From: Croceibacterium mercuriale
GTDB lineage: Bacteria; Pseudomonadota; Alphaproteobacteria; Sphingomonadales; Sphingomonadaceae
DNA length: 64,000 nucleotides
Assembly: GCF_000802385.1 (NCBI RefSeq)
Contig: NZ_JTDN01000001.1
Coordinates: forward strand, 1,123,501 to 1,187,500
Direction of reading: 5' to 3'
Of this stretch, positions 25,555 to 34,638 are shown piece by piece. The position numbers were made by a program, and so were the translations under genes. The notes beneath the pieces are model-generated. The model did no database searches and was not told the origin of the DNA. It worked only from the letters and a program-made list of their open reading frames with translations. How positions within the stretch are numbered: the first letter of the stretch is position 1; every line of letters begins with the position of its first letter.

Positions 25555-26456
25555 GCGGCGGTCTTTTCCGTGCTGGCGCGGTGGATGGCGGTGATCGCTT
25601 CGTCTAGCACCGTGTCGAACTCGGCATCGCTCTGCCCGGCACGCAGTTCCTGCAGCAGGGCCCGGCTGAAGCTCGCGATCATGCCTTCGTTCTTCGCCAG
25701 CTCCGCGCAGGCATCGGTGCGGTTGAAGCCGCCCGACAGGGCCACGACCTTCAGCACCTTCGGATGGCGCACCAGCGCGTCATAGGTACCCGCGACCGCC
25801 GGGATCGACAGCTTCAGCATGACCTGCTGGTTCTCGGGCAGCGCGTCGAGATGCTTCAGGATCTCGTCCCGCAGCAGCACCTCGCCCTCGGCTCTGTCGC
25901 TCGCATTGATGGAATATTCCGGCTCCAGCATCGGCATCATGCCATGCGCGGTGACCTGCGCGCCGATCTCGAATTGCTGCGCCACGACCGCGGCGATGCC
26001 CTCCGGATTGGCGGAATTGATGACGGAACGCTCCTTGGTACCGAACACACCCAGGCCGCTGGCGCGGGTCAGCAGGGCGTCCAGCGTCGGCATGGGCTTC
26101 ATCAGCTGGACGCCGTTCGCCTCGTCCTCCAGACCCTTGTCGATCTTGATGAACGGCACGACGCCCTTGTCGATCAGCGCGGTGGGGGTCGGCTTGCCGT
26201 CGACCGCACCGTCCATCGTGCGCTCGAACAGGATGGCCCCGATCACGCGGTCGCCATTGAAGCTCGGCGCGCTGATGATGCGGCTGCGCATGTCGTGGAT
26301 CTTGCCGTACATGGCCTCTTCCCCGTCCCACTCGTCATCGTTGACGCCATAGGCGCGCAGCGCCTTGGGGGTGGAGCCGCCGCTCTGGTCCAGCGCGGCG
26401 ATGAAGCCGCGGCCCTCCGCGATCTTTGCCGTCATCTCGTCCTTGGTCATGCGCAT
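25551..26456 (-). CDS. Class I fructose-bisphosphate aldolase
   Basis: 301-residue Schiff-base aldolase that splits fructose 1,6-bisphosphate into dihydroxyacetone phosphate and glyceraldehyde 3-phosphate. Family motifs: ALDQSGGSTPKAL near the N-terminus, the KxSIP segment (MLKLSIPAVAG) and ALSGGFNRTDAC. No zinc-site motif of class II enzymes. Last gene of tkt-gap-MOSC-pgk-fda; 39 bp downstream of pgk. Confidence 0.94.
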   Translation of the reverse strand: MRMTKDEMTAKIAEGRGFIAALDQSGGSTPKALRAYGVNDDEWDGEEAMYGKIHDMRSRIISAPSFNGDRVIGAILFERTMDGAVDGKPTPTALIDKGVVPFIKIDKGLEDEANGVQLMKPMPTLDALLTRASGLGVFGTKERSVINSANPEGIAAVVAQQFEIGAQVTAHGMMPMLEPEYSINASDRAEGEVLLRDEILKHLDALPENQQVMLKLSIPAVAGTYDALVRHPKVLKVVALSGGFNRTDACAELAKNEGMIASFSRALLQELRAGQSDAEFDTVLDEAITAIHRASTEKTAA

Positions 26457-26495
26457 TGCCCCTGTGTTCGTGTCTGATTGTCGATGATGTGAGTG

Positions 26496-27698
26496 TCAGC
26501 GCGCCAGTGCGGCGACACCGGGCAGTTCGCGCCCTTCCATCCATTCCAGGAACGCGCCGCCGGCGGTGGAAACATAGGTGAAGTCGCCCGCCACCCCTGC
26601 ATGGTTCAGCGCCGCAACGGTGTCGCCGCCGCCGGCGACCGACACCAGCGATCCTTCAGCGCTCAACGCAGCTGCCGTCCGAGCCAGCGCCACGGTCGCG
26701 ACGTCGAAGGGTGGCGTCTCGAACGCGCCCATCGGGCCATTCCATACCAGGGTGCGGCAGGTCTTCAGCACATCGGCCAGCGCCTCCACGGCGCGCGGCC
26801 CGACGTCGAGGATCATCTCGTCGCTCGCCACCTCATGCACGTTGCAGGTACGCAGCGATGGCGGATCGGCGGCGAACTCGGTCGCGACCACCACATCGTA
26901 CGGCAGGTGCACGGTGCAGCCCGCCCGATCAGCCGCGGCCATGATCGCGTCCGCCTGGCCGGTCAGATCATGTTCGCACAGGCTCTTGCCGACATTCACG
27001 CCGCGGGCGGCGAGGAAGGTGTTGGCCATGCCGCCGCCGATGATCAGGTGCTGCACGCGCCCCACGAGATGTTCCAGCACAGCCAGCTTGGTCGAGACCT
27101 TGGCTCCGCCGACCACGGCTGCAACCGGCGTCTCGGGCTGACCCAAGGCCTTGTTCAGCGCCTCCAGCTCCGCCTGCATCGACCGTCCGGCATAGGCGGG
27201 CAGCAGATGCGCCAGCGCCTCCGTACTGGCATGGGCCCGGTGCGCGGCGGAGAAGGCATCGTTCACATACAGGTCGCCATTGGCGGCGATGGCGCGGGCA
27301 AACTCCGGATCGTTCGCTTCCTCGCCCTGCCAGAAGCGGGTATTCTCCAGCAGGCCGATATCACCCGGGCGGAAGATGCCGATCGTCTGTGCCACCACCG
27401 GCCCGGCGACTTCGGGAACGAACATCACCTCGCGTCCCAGCACATCGGCGACCGCGCCTTGGATCAGGCTGGTCGACATGGTGGAGTTGCGTTCCCCCTT
27501 GGGCCGGCCGAAATGTGCCAGCAGCAGCACCTTGGCACCGGCATCCGCCAGTTCCAGGATGGTGGGCGCGACTGCACGGGCGCGGGTCAGGTCGGTGACC
27601 TGGCCATCATGCATGGGCATGTTGAGGTCGACCCGCACCAGGGCCACCTTGCCATGGACATCGCCTGCATCGTCCAGCGTCGCGAACTGCCCGGTCAT
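26496..27698 (-). CDS. pgk: Phosphoglycerate kinase
   Basis: 400-residue glycolytic kinase making ATP from 1,3-bisphosphoglycerate. Signatures: VALVRVDLNMPMHDGQVTD (substrate Asn/Arg), HFGRPKGERN, VGGAKVSTKL and the C-terminal SVAGGGDTVAAL. Length as for the family. Its start overlaps the MOSC gene by 4 nt (ATGA), so the two are coupled. Confidence 0.97.
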   Translation of the reverse strand: MTGQFATLDDAGDVHGKVALVRVDLNMPMHDGQVTDLTRARAVAPTILELADAGAKVLLLAHFGRPKGERNSTMSTSLIQGAVADVLGREVMFVPEVAGPVVAQTIGIFRPGDIGLLENTRFWQGEEANDPEFARAIAANGDLYVNDAFSAAHRAHASTEALAHLLPAYAGRSMQAELEALNKALGQPETPVAAVVGGAKVSTKLAVLEHLVGRVQHLIIGGGMANTFLAARGVNVGKSLCEHDLTGQADAIMAAADRAGCTVHLPYDVVVATEFAADPPSLRTCNVHEVASDEMILDVGPRAVEALADVLKTCRTLVWNGPMGAFETPPFDVATVALARTAAALSAEGSLVSVAGGGDTVAALNHAGVAGDFTYVSTAGGAFLEWMEGRELPGVAALAR

Positions 27699-28207
27699 AG
27701 CTCAATCCTTACTTGGTCACCGACGGCAATATCGCCATCGGCTATCACTTCGGCCAGGAACCCGCCGCGCCAGTCCGGCAGCAGCGCAGCCTTCAGGCCC
27801 GGGGCGATCTCCTCCATGCGGCTGCACGGATCGCATTCCATGGTGACCAGCAGGCGACACTCGTCGCCGATGCCGAGCACGAACTTCTCCTGCCGCGGCA
27901 GGCGGACGCCGTGCACCAGCAGATTGTTGCGCCGCACCCACCATGGCAGGTCGAGCCTCAGGTCCTCGATCGCCGCCGCCCAGCTTTCGGCCTCGATCAG
28001 CGAGACCTGCCGCTTGAAACTGCTCTTCTGCGCGGCCAGCGCGCCGCGGAAATCGCCGGCGATCCCCGCAGCGCGGCTGACATGGACATGGCCGAGCCCG
28101 TGCTGGATCTCCCCGCGCGAACGATCGCGCCGCGCGATCCCCGCCAGGCGGCCGCCGGCGGCGGCTTGCGCCTCGCCCGCGGCCGAAGCCTGCCAGTCTG
28201 TCTGCAT
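27695..28207 (-). CDS. MOSC domain-containing protein
   Basis: 170-residue single-domain MOSC protein. MOSC domains handle sulfur or the molybdenum cofactor, as in MoCo sulfurase and YiiM. Seen: HGLGHVHVSRAAGIAGDFRG, then LVHGVRLP, and the conserved Cys region ECDPCSRM with Cys125 and Cys128 (Cys117 nearby). The start at 28207 is supported because upstream codons overlap gap. It is inserted between gap and pgk and overlaps pgk by 4 nt, so it is made with glycolytic enzymes for reasons not obvious. Confidence 0.88.
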   Translation of the reverse strand: MQTDWQASAAGEAQAAAGGRLAGIARRDRSRGEIQHGLGHVHVSRAAGIAGDFRGALAAQKSSFKRQVSLIEAESWAAAIEDLRLDLPWWVRRNNLLVHGVRLPRQEKFVLGIGDECRLLVTMECDPCSRMEEIAPGLKAALLPDWRGGFLAEVIADGDIAVGDQVRIEL

Positions 28208-28212
28208 CTGCC

Positions 28213-29220
28213 TCAGAGCAGGCCCGCCATCACACCGGCGGTGTCGAGCATGCGGTTGGAGAAGCCCCACTCGTTGTCGTACCAGGAAACGACCCGCGCC
28301 AGCTTGTTCTCCAGCACGGCAGTCTCCAGGCTGTCCACGGTGGAGGATGCCGGATAATGGTTGAAGTCGCTCGAGACGAGCGGCTGGTCGGTATAGTCGA
28401 GCACGCCCTTCATCGGGCCATCCGCTGCGGCCTTCAGTGCGGCGTTGATCTCGTCCACCGTCACATCGCGGCCCGGCACGAACACCAGATCGACCATGGA
28501 GACATTGGGCGTGGGGACACGGACGGAGGAGCCGTCGAGCTTGCCCTTCAGTTCCGGCAGCACCAGGCCCACGGCACGCGCGGCGCCGGTGGTGGTCGGG
28601 ATCATGTTGGTCGCACCGGCGCGGGCCCGGCGCAGATCCTTGTGGATCTGGTCCAGCATGCGTTGATCGTTGGTATAGGAATGGATCGTGGTCATGAAGC
28701 CACGCTCGATCCCGAAGCTGTCGTTCAGCACCTTGGCCAGCGGAGCGAGGCAGTTGGTGGTGCAGCTGGCGTTGGACACGATGATATCGTCGGCGGTCAG
28801 CACCTCATGATTCACGCCATAGACGACCGTCGCCGAGACCCCGGTAGCCGGGGCGGAGATCAGCACGCGCTTGGCGCCCGCATCCAGGTGCGGCTTGGCC
28901 GCATCATGCGACTGGAAGAAGCCGGTGCATTCCAGCACGATGTCCACGCCCATCTCGCGATGGGGCAGCTTGGCGGGGTCGCGCTCCTTGGTAACGGCGA
29001 TGTCCTTGCCGTTGATCTGGATGCTGTCACCGTCGCTGGTGACCGTGCCGGGGAAGCGGCCATGCGTGCTGTCGAAGGCGAACAGCAGGGCATTGTCCTT
29101 GGGCTCCGCCAGATCGTTGATCGCCACCAGCTCCAGCCCGTGGTCGTCACGCTCCATGATGGCGCGGGCAACCAGGCGCCCGATCCGCCCGAAACCGTTG
29201 ATCGAAACCTTGGTCGCCAT
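28213..29220 (-). CDS. gap: Type I glyceraldehyde-3-phosphate dehydrogenase
   Basis: 335-residue NAD-dependent enzyme. N-terminal nucleotide fold [11 protein letters not shown]; catalytic Cys153 in [12 protein letters not shown]; substrate loop [16 protein letters not shown]. Asp at the NAD adenosine site (INDL) suggests NAD rather than NADP use. 18 bp downstream of tkt and 5 bp upstream of the MOSC gene. Confidence 0.97.
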   Translation of the reverse strand: MATKVSINGFGRIGRLVARAIMERDDHGLELVAINDLAEPKDNALLFAFDSTHGRFPGTVTSDGDSIQINGKDIAVTKERDPAKLPHREMGVDIVLECTGFFQSHDAAKPHLDAGAKRVLISAPATGVSATVVYGVNHEVLTADDIIVSNASCTTNCLAPLAKVLNDSFGIERGFMTTIHSYTNDQRMLDQIHKDLRRARAGATNMIPTTTGAARAVGLVLPELKGKLDGSSVRVPTPNVSMVDLVFVPGRDVTVDEINAALKAAADGPMKGVLDYTDQPLVSSDFNHYPASSTVDSLETAVLENKLARVVSWYDNEWGFSNRMLDTAGVMAGLL

Positions 29221-29238
29221 CCATCTATCTCCTGTAGT

Positions 29239-31236
29239 TCAGCCGAGCTTGGCCATGATCTGGGGCACGATCGCTTCGGCGGTCAGGCCGAAGCGCGCGA
29301 ACAGCTCCTCCGCCGGCGCGGACGCACCGAACCGGTCGATGCCGATATTGAGCCCGTCGAGGCCCGTAAACCGTTCCCAGCCGAAAGTCGCGCCCGCCTC
29401 GATCGAGACGCGCAGCACGCCGTCACCGCCGATGAGGCCAGTACGGTACGCTGCGGGCTGTTCCATGAACAGTTCGGCACAAGGCATGGAGATCACGTCG
29501 GCGCCGATCCCGTCACCTTCCAGCGCGGCCTGCACCTCCAGCGCGAGGGCCACTTCCGACCCGGTGGCGATCAGCTGCACTCGCCTGTCAGCAGTTGCCG
29601 GCTTGAGCAGATAGGCACCCTTGGCGCACAGGTTCTCCGCCGCATCGAACCGCACCGCCGGCAGGTTCTGCCGGGTGAGCGCCAGCAACGAGGGACGGTC
29701 TGCATTCTGCAGCGCCAGTTCCCAGCACTCGGCGGTTTCAAGCGTGTCGGCCGGGCGCATCACCAGCAGGTCCGGGATCACGCGCAGGGATGCCAGGTGT
29801 TCCACCGGCTGGTGGGTCGGGCCATCCTCGCCAAGGCCGATGCTGTCATGCGTCATCACATGGATCGCACGCACCTGCTGCAGGGCGCCAAGACGGATCG
29901 CCGGACGGGAATAGTCGGAGAACACCAGGAAAGTGCCACCATAGGGGATCACGCCCCCGTGCAGCGCCATGCCGTTCATCGCGGCGGCCATGCCGAATTC
30001 ACGGATGCCGTAGTTCACGTAGCGGCCGGCATAATCGTCGGCCGACATGGAAGTCGTGGATGGTGTCTTGGTGTTGTTCGATCCCGTCAGGTCGGCTGAC
30101 CCGCCGACCAGCGCGGGCACAGCCTGCGTCAGCACGGACAGGGCCGCTTCGCTCGCCTTGCGGGTCGCCATCTTCGGCCGCTCGGCCGCGACCTGGGCCT
30201 TGTACCCGGCCCAGTCCGCCAGTTGCGGCAGTTCGCCGCGCATGCGGGCGGCAAACTCCGCACCCTTGCCTGCCGCCTGCGACCGGGCGTGCCAGGTGGC
30301 ATGAGCCTCCCCGCCGCGTGTGCCCGTAGCGCGCCAGTCGGCGGCGACGTTCTCCGGGATCTCGAAAGCCGGTGCGGTCCAGCCCAGCGTCTCGCGCACC
30401 AGGGCAATTTCAGCTGCACCAAGCGGGCTACCATGCGTCTTTGACGTACCCTGCAGGTTGGGGGCGCCCTTGCCGATCACGGTCCGGCACGCGATCAGGC
30501 TGGGCCGGTGGTCAGCCACCGCCTCGTCGATCGCCGAGCGAATGGCAGCGACGTCGTGCCCGTTGCAGGCCGCCACATGCCAGCCGGCAGCGGCGTAGCG
30601 GGCGGCCACATCCTCGCTGGTGGACAGGTCGGTGCTGCCATCGATGGTGATCCGGTTATCGTCCCACAGCACGATCATGCGGCCCAGCTTCAGATGGCCG
30701 GCCAGGCCGATCGCCTCGTGGTTGACGCCCTCCATCAGGCAACCGTCGCCGGCGATCACCCATGTGCGATGATCGACCAGATCATCGCCGAACTGCGCAT
30801 TGAGGTGCCGTTCGGCAACCGCCATCCCCACCGCCATCGCCAGCCCCTGACCCAGCGGGCCGGTCGTGGCCTCCACGCCCGGAACCAGGAAGTTCTCCGG
30901 ATGGCCGGCACAGACGCTGCCCAGCTGACGGAAGTTGCGGATGTCGTCCATCGTCGGCTGGGCGTAGCCGGACAGGTGCAGCAGCGCGTAGATCAGCATG
31001 GATCCATGGCCTGCCGACAGCACGAACCGGTCGCGATCGGGCCACGCGGGATCGGCCGGGTCGAACTTAAGGTAATCGGACCACAACACCGTAGCCACGT
31101 CCGCCATGCCCATCGGCATGCCGGGGTGACCGGAATTGGCGGCCTGCACCGCGTCCATCGACAGCGCCCGGACGGCATTGGCCATGGCGGCGAGGCGGAC
31201 GGGATCCTGCGTCAAACGATTGCTCCGGAAAAACAT
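29239..31236 (-). CDS. tkt: Transketolase
   Basis: 665-residue thiamine-diphosphate enzyme of the pentose phosphate pathway. Motifs: ANSGHPGMPMGMADVATVL, TPP/Mg site GDGCLMEGVNHEA, and the C-terminal half HDSIGLGEDGPTHQPVEHL. The start at 31236 gives the family length; upstream codons have no support, and the ribosome-binding site is weak. First gene of the tkt-gap-MOSC-pgk-fda run. Confidence 0.96.
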   Translation of the reverse strand: MFFRSNRLTQDPVRLAAMANAVRALSMDAVQAANSGHPGMPMGMADVATVLWSDYLKFDPADPAWPDRDRFVLSAGHGSMLIYALLHLSGYAQPTMDDIRNFRQLGSVCAGHPENFLVPGVEATTGPLGQGLAMAVGMAVAERHLNAQFGDDLVDHRTWVIAGDGCLMEGVNHEAIGLAGHLKLGRMIVLWDDNRITIDGSTDLSTSEDVAARYAAAGWHVAACNGHDVAAIRSAIDEAVADHRPSLIACRTVIGKGAPNLQGTSKTHGSPLGAAEIALVRETLGWTAPAFEIPENVAADWRATGTRGGEAHATWHARSQAAGKGAEFAARMRGELPQLADWAGYKAQVAAERPKMATRKASEAALSVLTQAVPALVGGSADLTGSNNTKTPSTTSMSADDYAGRYVNYGIREFGMAAAMNGMALHGGVIPYGGTFLVFSDYSRPAIRLGALQQVRAIHVMTHDSIGLGEDGPTHQPVEHLASLRVIPDLLVMRPADTLETAECWELALQNADRPSLLALTRQNLPAVRFDAAENLCAKGAYLLKPATADRRVQLIATGSEVALALEVQAALEGDGIGADVISMPCAELFMEQPAAYRTGLIGGDGVLRVSIEAGATFGWERFTGLDGLNIGIDRFGASAPAEELFARFGLTAEAIVPQIMAKLG

Positions 31237-31400
31237 GGCCACCGCGATAACGAGCGCGATTCGGTCGCGGTCTCCCTCGCGAACGGGACTGGCCCCGTCA
31301 AGCGCAGTGCCCTGTCCCGCAGTCGGACGGTCGGGACCGATTCGCCGCAGCAGCCCACAAGGCTTTGCCAACATTCGGTTTGTTCAATAAGGCGACCATC

Positions 31401-31583
31401 ATGGATCGGCAGAGCATCAGCCACGCCTTGCAGCGCATCGCCCGGGCAACCGACCGCATCGAAGCGGGCGCCGGGCGCTCTGCGGCCGACCCGCACCTGG
31501 AGCAGCGCCATGCCGCCTTGCGGGCAGAAGCGACCGCCGCGCTGGCGGACCTTGATCGCCTGATCGGGCAGCTGGACGGTTGA
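31401..31583 (+). CDS. Small helical protein upstream of zapA
   Basis: 60 residues, predicted wholly alpha-helical with heptad-like spacing (MDRQSISHALQRIARATDRI ... LADLDRLIGQLDG). A small coiled-coil protein in this position precedes zapA in many alphaproteobacteria and is of unknown function; a role with ZapA in cell division is an inference from position. AAGG stands eight bases before the ATG. 16 bp before zapA. Confidence 0.7.
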   Translation: MDRQSISHALQRIARATDRIEAGAGRSAADPHLEQRHAALRAEATAALADLDRLIGQLDG

Positions 31584-31599
31584 GGATGCGCCTGCTGCC

Positions 31600-31923
31600 A
31601 TGAGCAATGTGACCGTGACGATCGGCGGACGCGCCTACACCGTGGCGTGCAGCCCCGGCGAGGAGGCACATCTGCAAGGTCTCGGCCAGCTGGTGGACGA
31701 CCGGCTGCGCGCAGTTCCGGGCTTGGCGAACCAGTCGGAGGTGCGCCGTCTGCTGTATGCCACGCTGGTGCTGGCGGACGAACTGCATGAACTGCGCGGG
31801 GAGGTGCCTGAGCAGGTGATCGAGCCCGCAAGGCAGGACGACGATATGGCCGTCGCGCTGGAACAGCTTGCCGCGCGGCTGGAGAGTGTGGCGGACCGGC
31901 TGGACGGCCCGGCCGCACACTGA
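31600..31923 (+). CDS. zapA: Cell division protein ZapA
   Basis: 107-residue FtsZ-ring-associated protein. N-terminal MSNVTVTIGGRAYTVAC and EEAHLQGLGQLVDDRL form the globular head, and the rest is a coiled coil for tetramer formation. It bundles FtsZ filaments at midcell. Followed by the 6S RNA promoter, the order known from many proteobacteria (zapA-ssrS-fau). Confidence 0.93.
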   Translation: MSNVTVTIGGRAYTVACSPGEEAHLQGLGQLVDDRLRAVPGLANQSEVRRLLYATLVLADELHELRGEVPEQVIEPARQDDDMAVALEQLAARLESVADRLDGPAAH

Positions 31924-31945
31924 TCGATTTGCTGCCGCGTAGCCC

Positions 31946-31974
31946 TTGAGTGCAGCGCCACCAGCGCCTAGATT
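31946..31974 (+). promoter_or_regulatory. Sigma-70 promoter of 6S RNA
   Basis: TTGAGT (31946-31951), 17 bp, TAGATT (31969-31974), with predicted start G at 31981, the exact point where the outer stem of 6S RNA begins. Confidence 0.8.
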
Positions 31975-31980
31975 GGAATT

Positions 31981-32152
31981 GGCGGGACTGCCCGGCACGA
32001 GCTGCATGAAAATCCCTGAGGCTATAAGCAAATCCTTGGGTGCTGTCCCTGCCCGGCTTGCGGGTTCGTCCCGAAGGCCGGTGCACATGGCGCCCACCTG
32101 ACGTCACGCGTCAGAGGATTTCCCGGCAAACGACCCATGGTGGTTCCGCCAC
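31981..32152 (+). ncRNA. ssrS: 6S RNA
   Basis: About 170 nt. The 5' end GGCGGGACT (from 31981) pairs over nine positions with GGTTCCGCC (32142-32150), allowing two G-U pairs. An inner stem pairs AAAATCCCTGAGG (about 32008-32020) with CAGAGGATTTCC (about 32112-32123). Between them lies the open region containing CTATAAGC and CCTTGGGTGC, which mimics an open promoter. 6S RNA binds the housekeeping RNA polymerase and lowers transcription in stationary phase. Position between zapA and the folate cyclo-ligase gene is the conserved one. Confidence 0.9.
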
Positions 32153-32184
32153 ACCACCACCGCCCGGCGCCCGGGCAGCGCAGC

Positions 32185-32198
32185 GGGAGGACGGCTTG
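32185..32198 (+). promoter_or_regulatory. Ribosome-binding site deciding a TTG start
   Basis: GGGAGG (32185-32190), five-base spacer, TTG (32196-32198). No ATG or GTG in this frame is placed suitably between the 6S RNA end and the conserved protein sequence. Confidence 0.75.
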
Positions 32199-32777
32199 GC
32201 CGACATTTTCGAGCAGAAGACCACCTTGCGCGCAGCATTGCGCCAGACGCGCCTCGGACATGCCGCCGCCCTGCCCCCCGAAGTCAGCGCGCTCGTTTTC
32301 AATCGCCCGCCCCGGCCCGTGCTGGACCTCGTGCCGGAGGGCGCGACGATCGGACTCTATCGTGCTGCCGAAGGCGAGGCCCGCACGGCAGGCTACATCC
32401 GGTTCTTCTTCGAGGCGGGGCATCCCGTTGCCCTGCCCCGCGTCGCCGGTGGCAGAACCATGACCTTCCACCGCCACACCGACCCTTACGAGGAAAGCGA
32501 CCTTGCCCCCGGCCCCCTGGGACTGCTGCAGCCTGCGGCACAGGCGCCCGTCGCCGAGCCGGAGGTCCTGTTCGTGCCACTGGTGGGATTCACCCCTTCG
32601 GGTGAGCGGCTGGGTCAGGGGGGCGGGTTCTACGACCGCTACCTGCTGGATCATCCCGACGTGATCGCCATCGGCATGGCGTGGGATGTGCAGGAGGTGG
32701 CGGAGCTGCCGCTTGCCACGCATGACATGCCATTGACCGCTATCGTGACCCCGACGCGGGTGCTGGGACCGTTCTGA
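32196..32777 (+). CDS. 5-formyltetrahydrofolate cyclo-ligase
   Basis: 193 residues from the TTG start. It converts 5-formyl-THF to 5,10-methenyl-THF using ATP, returning folate to the one-carbon pool. Motifs: EQKTTLRAALRQTR at the N-terminus, the mid-protein substrate segment GGRTMTFHRH, and the phosphate loop GERLGQGGGFYDRYL. An open frame back to 32040 crosses 6S RNA and is rejected. Overlaps the DUF2842 gene by one base. Confidence 0.93.
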   Translation: MADIFEQKTTLRAALRQTRLGHAAALPPEVSALVFNRPPRPVLDLVPEGATIGLYRAAEGEARTAGYIRFFFEAGHPVALPRVAGGRTMTFHRHTDPYEESDLAPGPLGLLQPAAQAPVAEPEVLFVPLVGFTPSGERLGQGGGFYDRYLLDHPDVIAIGMAWDVQEVAELPLATHDMPLTAIVTPTRVLGPF

Positions 32778-32989
32778 TGCGGGAAAAGCCTACATTGCGC
32801 ATCCCGTTCGGCGTGCTGCTGCTGCTGGGCGGACTGGCACTGTATGCCGGCCTGGTGCTGCAGCTGGCGCCGTGGATCGGGCAGCAGCCGGTCTGGCTGC
32901 AGACAGCGATCTACCTGGTGCTGGGCATCGCCTGGCTGCTGCCGCTCAGGCGCTTCCTGATCTGGATGGAAACCGGCCGCTGGAGCTGA
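32777..32989 (+). CDS. DUF2842 domain-containing membrane protein
   Basis: 70-residue protein with two membrane spans (about 9-30 and 41-58), basic N-terminus and Arg-rich end. DUF2842 is a small alphaproteobacterial family of unknown function that often follows the folate cyclo-ligase gene. Start and upstream stop overlap as TGATG, so translation is probably coupled. Confidence 0.88.
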   Translation: MREKPTLRIPFGVLLLLGGLALYAGLVLQLAPWIGQQPVWLQTAIYLVLGIAWLLPLRRFLIWMETGRWS

Positions 32990-33018
32990 TGGGCTGCTGA
33001 AGCTCCAAAGCCCTCAAG

Positions 33019-33095
<77 letters not shown>

Positions 33096-33171
33096 GTAAA
33101 ACAGGCCGAGGCCTGCTTGAAAAGCGATCCTGAGGGCTCGACTACCGCCTGAGAGTCCGGAAACTCCCAAG

Positions 33172-33248
<77 letters not shown>

Positions 33249-33278
33249 TAACAGGCCGGAGCCCGCTTGGGAGACGCG

Positions 33279-33307
33279 CCTCTACGGGCGGCTGCCTGCC
33301 CTGTCAA
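33279..33307 (-). promoter_or_regulatory. Promoter of the tRNA-Asp pair
   Basis: Minus strand TTGACA (33307-33302), 17 bp, TAGAGG (33284-33279). Consensus -35 and spacing; predicted start about 24 bases before the first tRNA. The -35 overlaps the end of a hairpin after the bkd operon. Confidence 0.75.
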
Positions 33308-33327
33308 CAGGTCCAAACCACCTGTTG
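33305..33327 (-). terminator. Hairpin after the E2 gene
   Basis: CAACAGGT (33305-33312) and ACCTGTTG (33320-33327) with a 7-nt loop, 24 bp after the E2 stop in the direction of transcription. No T run follows on the minus strand, so termination is uncertain; the stem could limit read-through into the tRNA-Asp pair. Confidence 0.4.
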
Positions 33328-33350
33328 AAAAAGCTTTGTCTCTCCCCTGT

Positions 33351-34625
33351 TCAACCAGCCAGCAACCGGGCTGGTGCCTCGAGCAGTGCGCGCACGGCCT
33401 GCATGAACAATGCGGCATCCTGCCCGTCCACCACCCGGTGATCGCAGGACAGCGACAGGCTCATCAGCTTGCGCTTGGCGACTCGCTCCCCACCCAGGCC
33501 GTCGGGCACGAACGCCGGACGCTCCACGATGCGTCCGGGCGCCAGAATGGCGACTTCCGGCCGGTTGATGACCGGGGTGGCCGCCACGCCGCCCAGCGGC
33601 CCCAGCGAGCTGATGGTGAAGGTGGAACCGGACAGTTCCTGACGGCTCGCGCTGCCATCGCGCGCGGCTGTGGCAAGGCGGCTGATCTCGTCGGCCAGCT
33701 GCCACAGATTGCGGCCTTGCGCATCGCGGATCACCGGCACGATCAGGCCGTTCGCCGTTGCCGTCGCGACGCCCATATGCACCGCGCCATGGCGGGTGAC
33801 CGCGCCGGCGTCCTCGTCATAGCGCGCGTTCAGGGCACGATGCTCGGCCAGCGCGCGGCAGGTGGCGGCGATCAGCAACGGCAGCAAGGTCAGGCGCGGC
33901 CGGTCGTCGCCGCCGCCATTCAGCTGCACCCGCGCCTCCTCCAGCACGGTGACGTCGCATTCCTCGACCAGCGTAAAATGCGGGATGTGCCGCTTGGATG
34001 CGCTCATCGCCTCCGCGATGCGGCGACGCAGGCCGATGACCGGCACTACCTCGTCCGGCTGCGCTGCACCCTTGCCCACGTAGCCGGGCGTGTAGCTGAG
34101 GAAGGCATCCAGATCGGCGTGACGGATGCGATTGTCGGCAGCAGGCCGCACCTGTACCAGGTCGATGCCGAGCGCACGGGCACGCTGGCGGACGGCCGGG
34201 CTGGCAAGCATCCGAACAGCAGGATCCGGTGGCCCCGGTTCGGCGGCCTCAACAGGCGCAGGTATCGCGATGCTGGTGGATTCGTCCGGGGCAGACAGGC
34301 CACTTCCGACCGGGGGTCCCTCCTCCAGCACCTCCGCCTGTCCATCAACGATCGCGGGCGGAACGTCCTGAGCGGCGGCCGTCTCCTCCGTCTCCAGCAC
34401 CACCAGCGCCGATCCGATGGCGATCACCTCGCCTTCCTTGCCGGCGATCTCCAGCACGCGGCCGGCGACGGGAGTCTCCATCTCGACCGTTGCCTTGTCC
34501 GTCATCAGGTCGGCAATTGGCATGTCTTCGGCCACCCAGTCGCCGACGGCGACGTGCCAGCGCACGATCTCCGCTTCGGCGATGCCTTCGCCGATGTCGG
34601 GCAGGTTGAAGCTGTAGCGGGCCAT
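33351..34625 (-). CDS. Branched-chain 2-oxoacid dehydrogenase E2 (dihydrolipoyl acyltransferase)
   Basis: 424-residue core subunit. Lipoyl domain (1-76) with lipoyl-Lys44 in MTDKATVEME; Pro/Ala linker; peripheral subunit-binding domain (about 140-175, ASPAVRQRARALGIDL); catalytic domain ending in CDHRVVDGQD with His396 and Asp400. The DKATVEM variant and the company of separate E1-alpha and E1-beta genes point to branched-chain rather than pyruvate or 2-oxoglutarate substrates. No E3 gene is in the cluster, so a shared dihydrolipoyl dehydrogenase is used. Confidence 0.92.
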   Translation of the reverse strand: MARYSFNLPDIGEGIAEAEIVRWHVAVGDWVAEDMPIADLMTDKATVEMETPVAGRVLEIAGKEGEVIAIGSALVVLETEETAAAQDVPPAIVDGQAEVLEEGPPVGSGLSAPDESTSIAIPAPVEAAEPGPPDPAVRMLASPAVRQRARALGIDLVQVRPAADNRIRHADLDAFLSYTPGYVGKGAAQPDEVVPVIGLRRRIAEAMSASKRHIPHFTLVEECDVTVLEEARVQLNGGGDDRPRLTLLPLLIAATCRALAEHRALNARYDEDAGAVTRHGAVHMGVATATANGLIVPVIRDAQGRNLWQLADEISRLATAARDGSASRQELSGSTFTISSLGPLGGVAATPVINRPEVAILAPGRIVERPAFVPDGLGGERVAKRKLMSLSLSCDHRVVDGQDAALFMQAVRALLEAPARLLAG

Positions 34626-34638
34626 GTGCCCCTCCTTG

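Noticed and set aside
31365-31400. Leaderless promoter for the 60-residue gene (TTGCCA-N17-TAAGGC)
   Set aside because: The hexamers are plausible but the -10 is weak and coincides with the AAGG ribosome-binding sequence; not strong enough to list.
32040-32195. N-terminal extension of the folate cyclo-ligase
   Set aside because: The frame is open but lies within 6S RNA, while a GGGAGG-TTG start gives the family's normal N-terminus.
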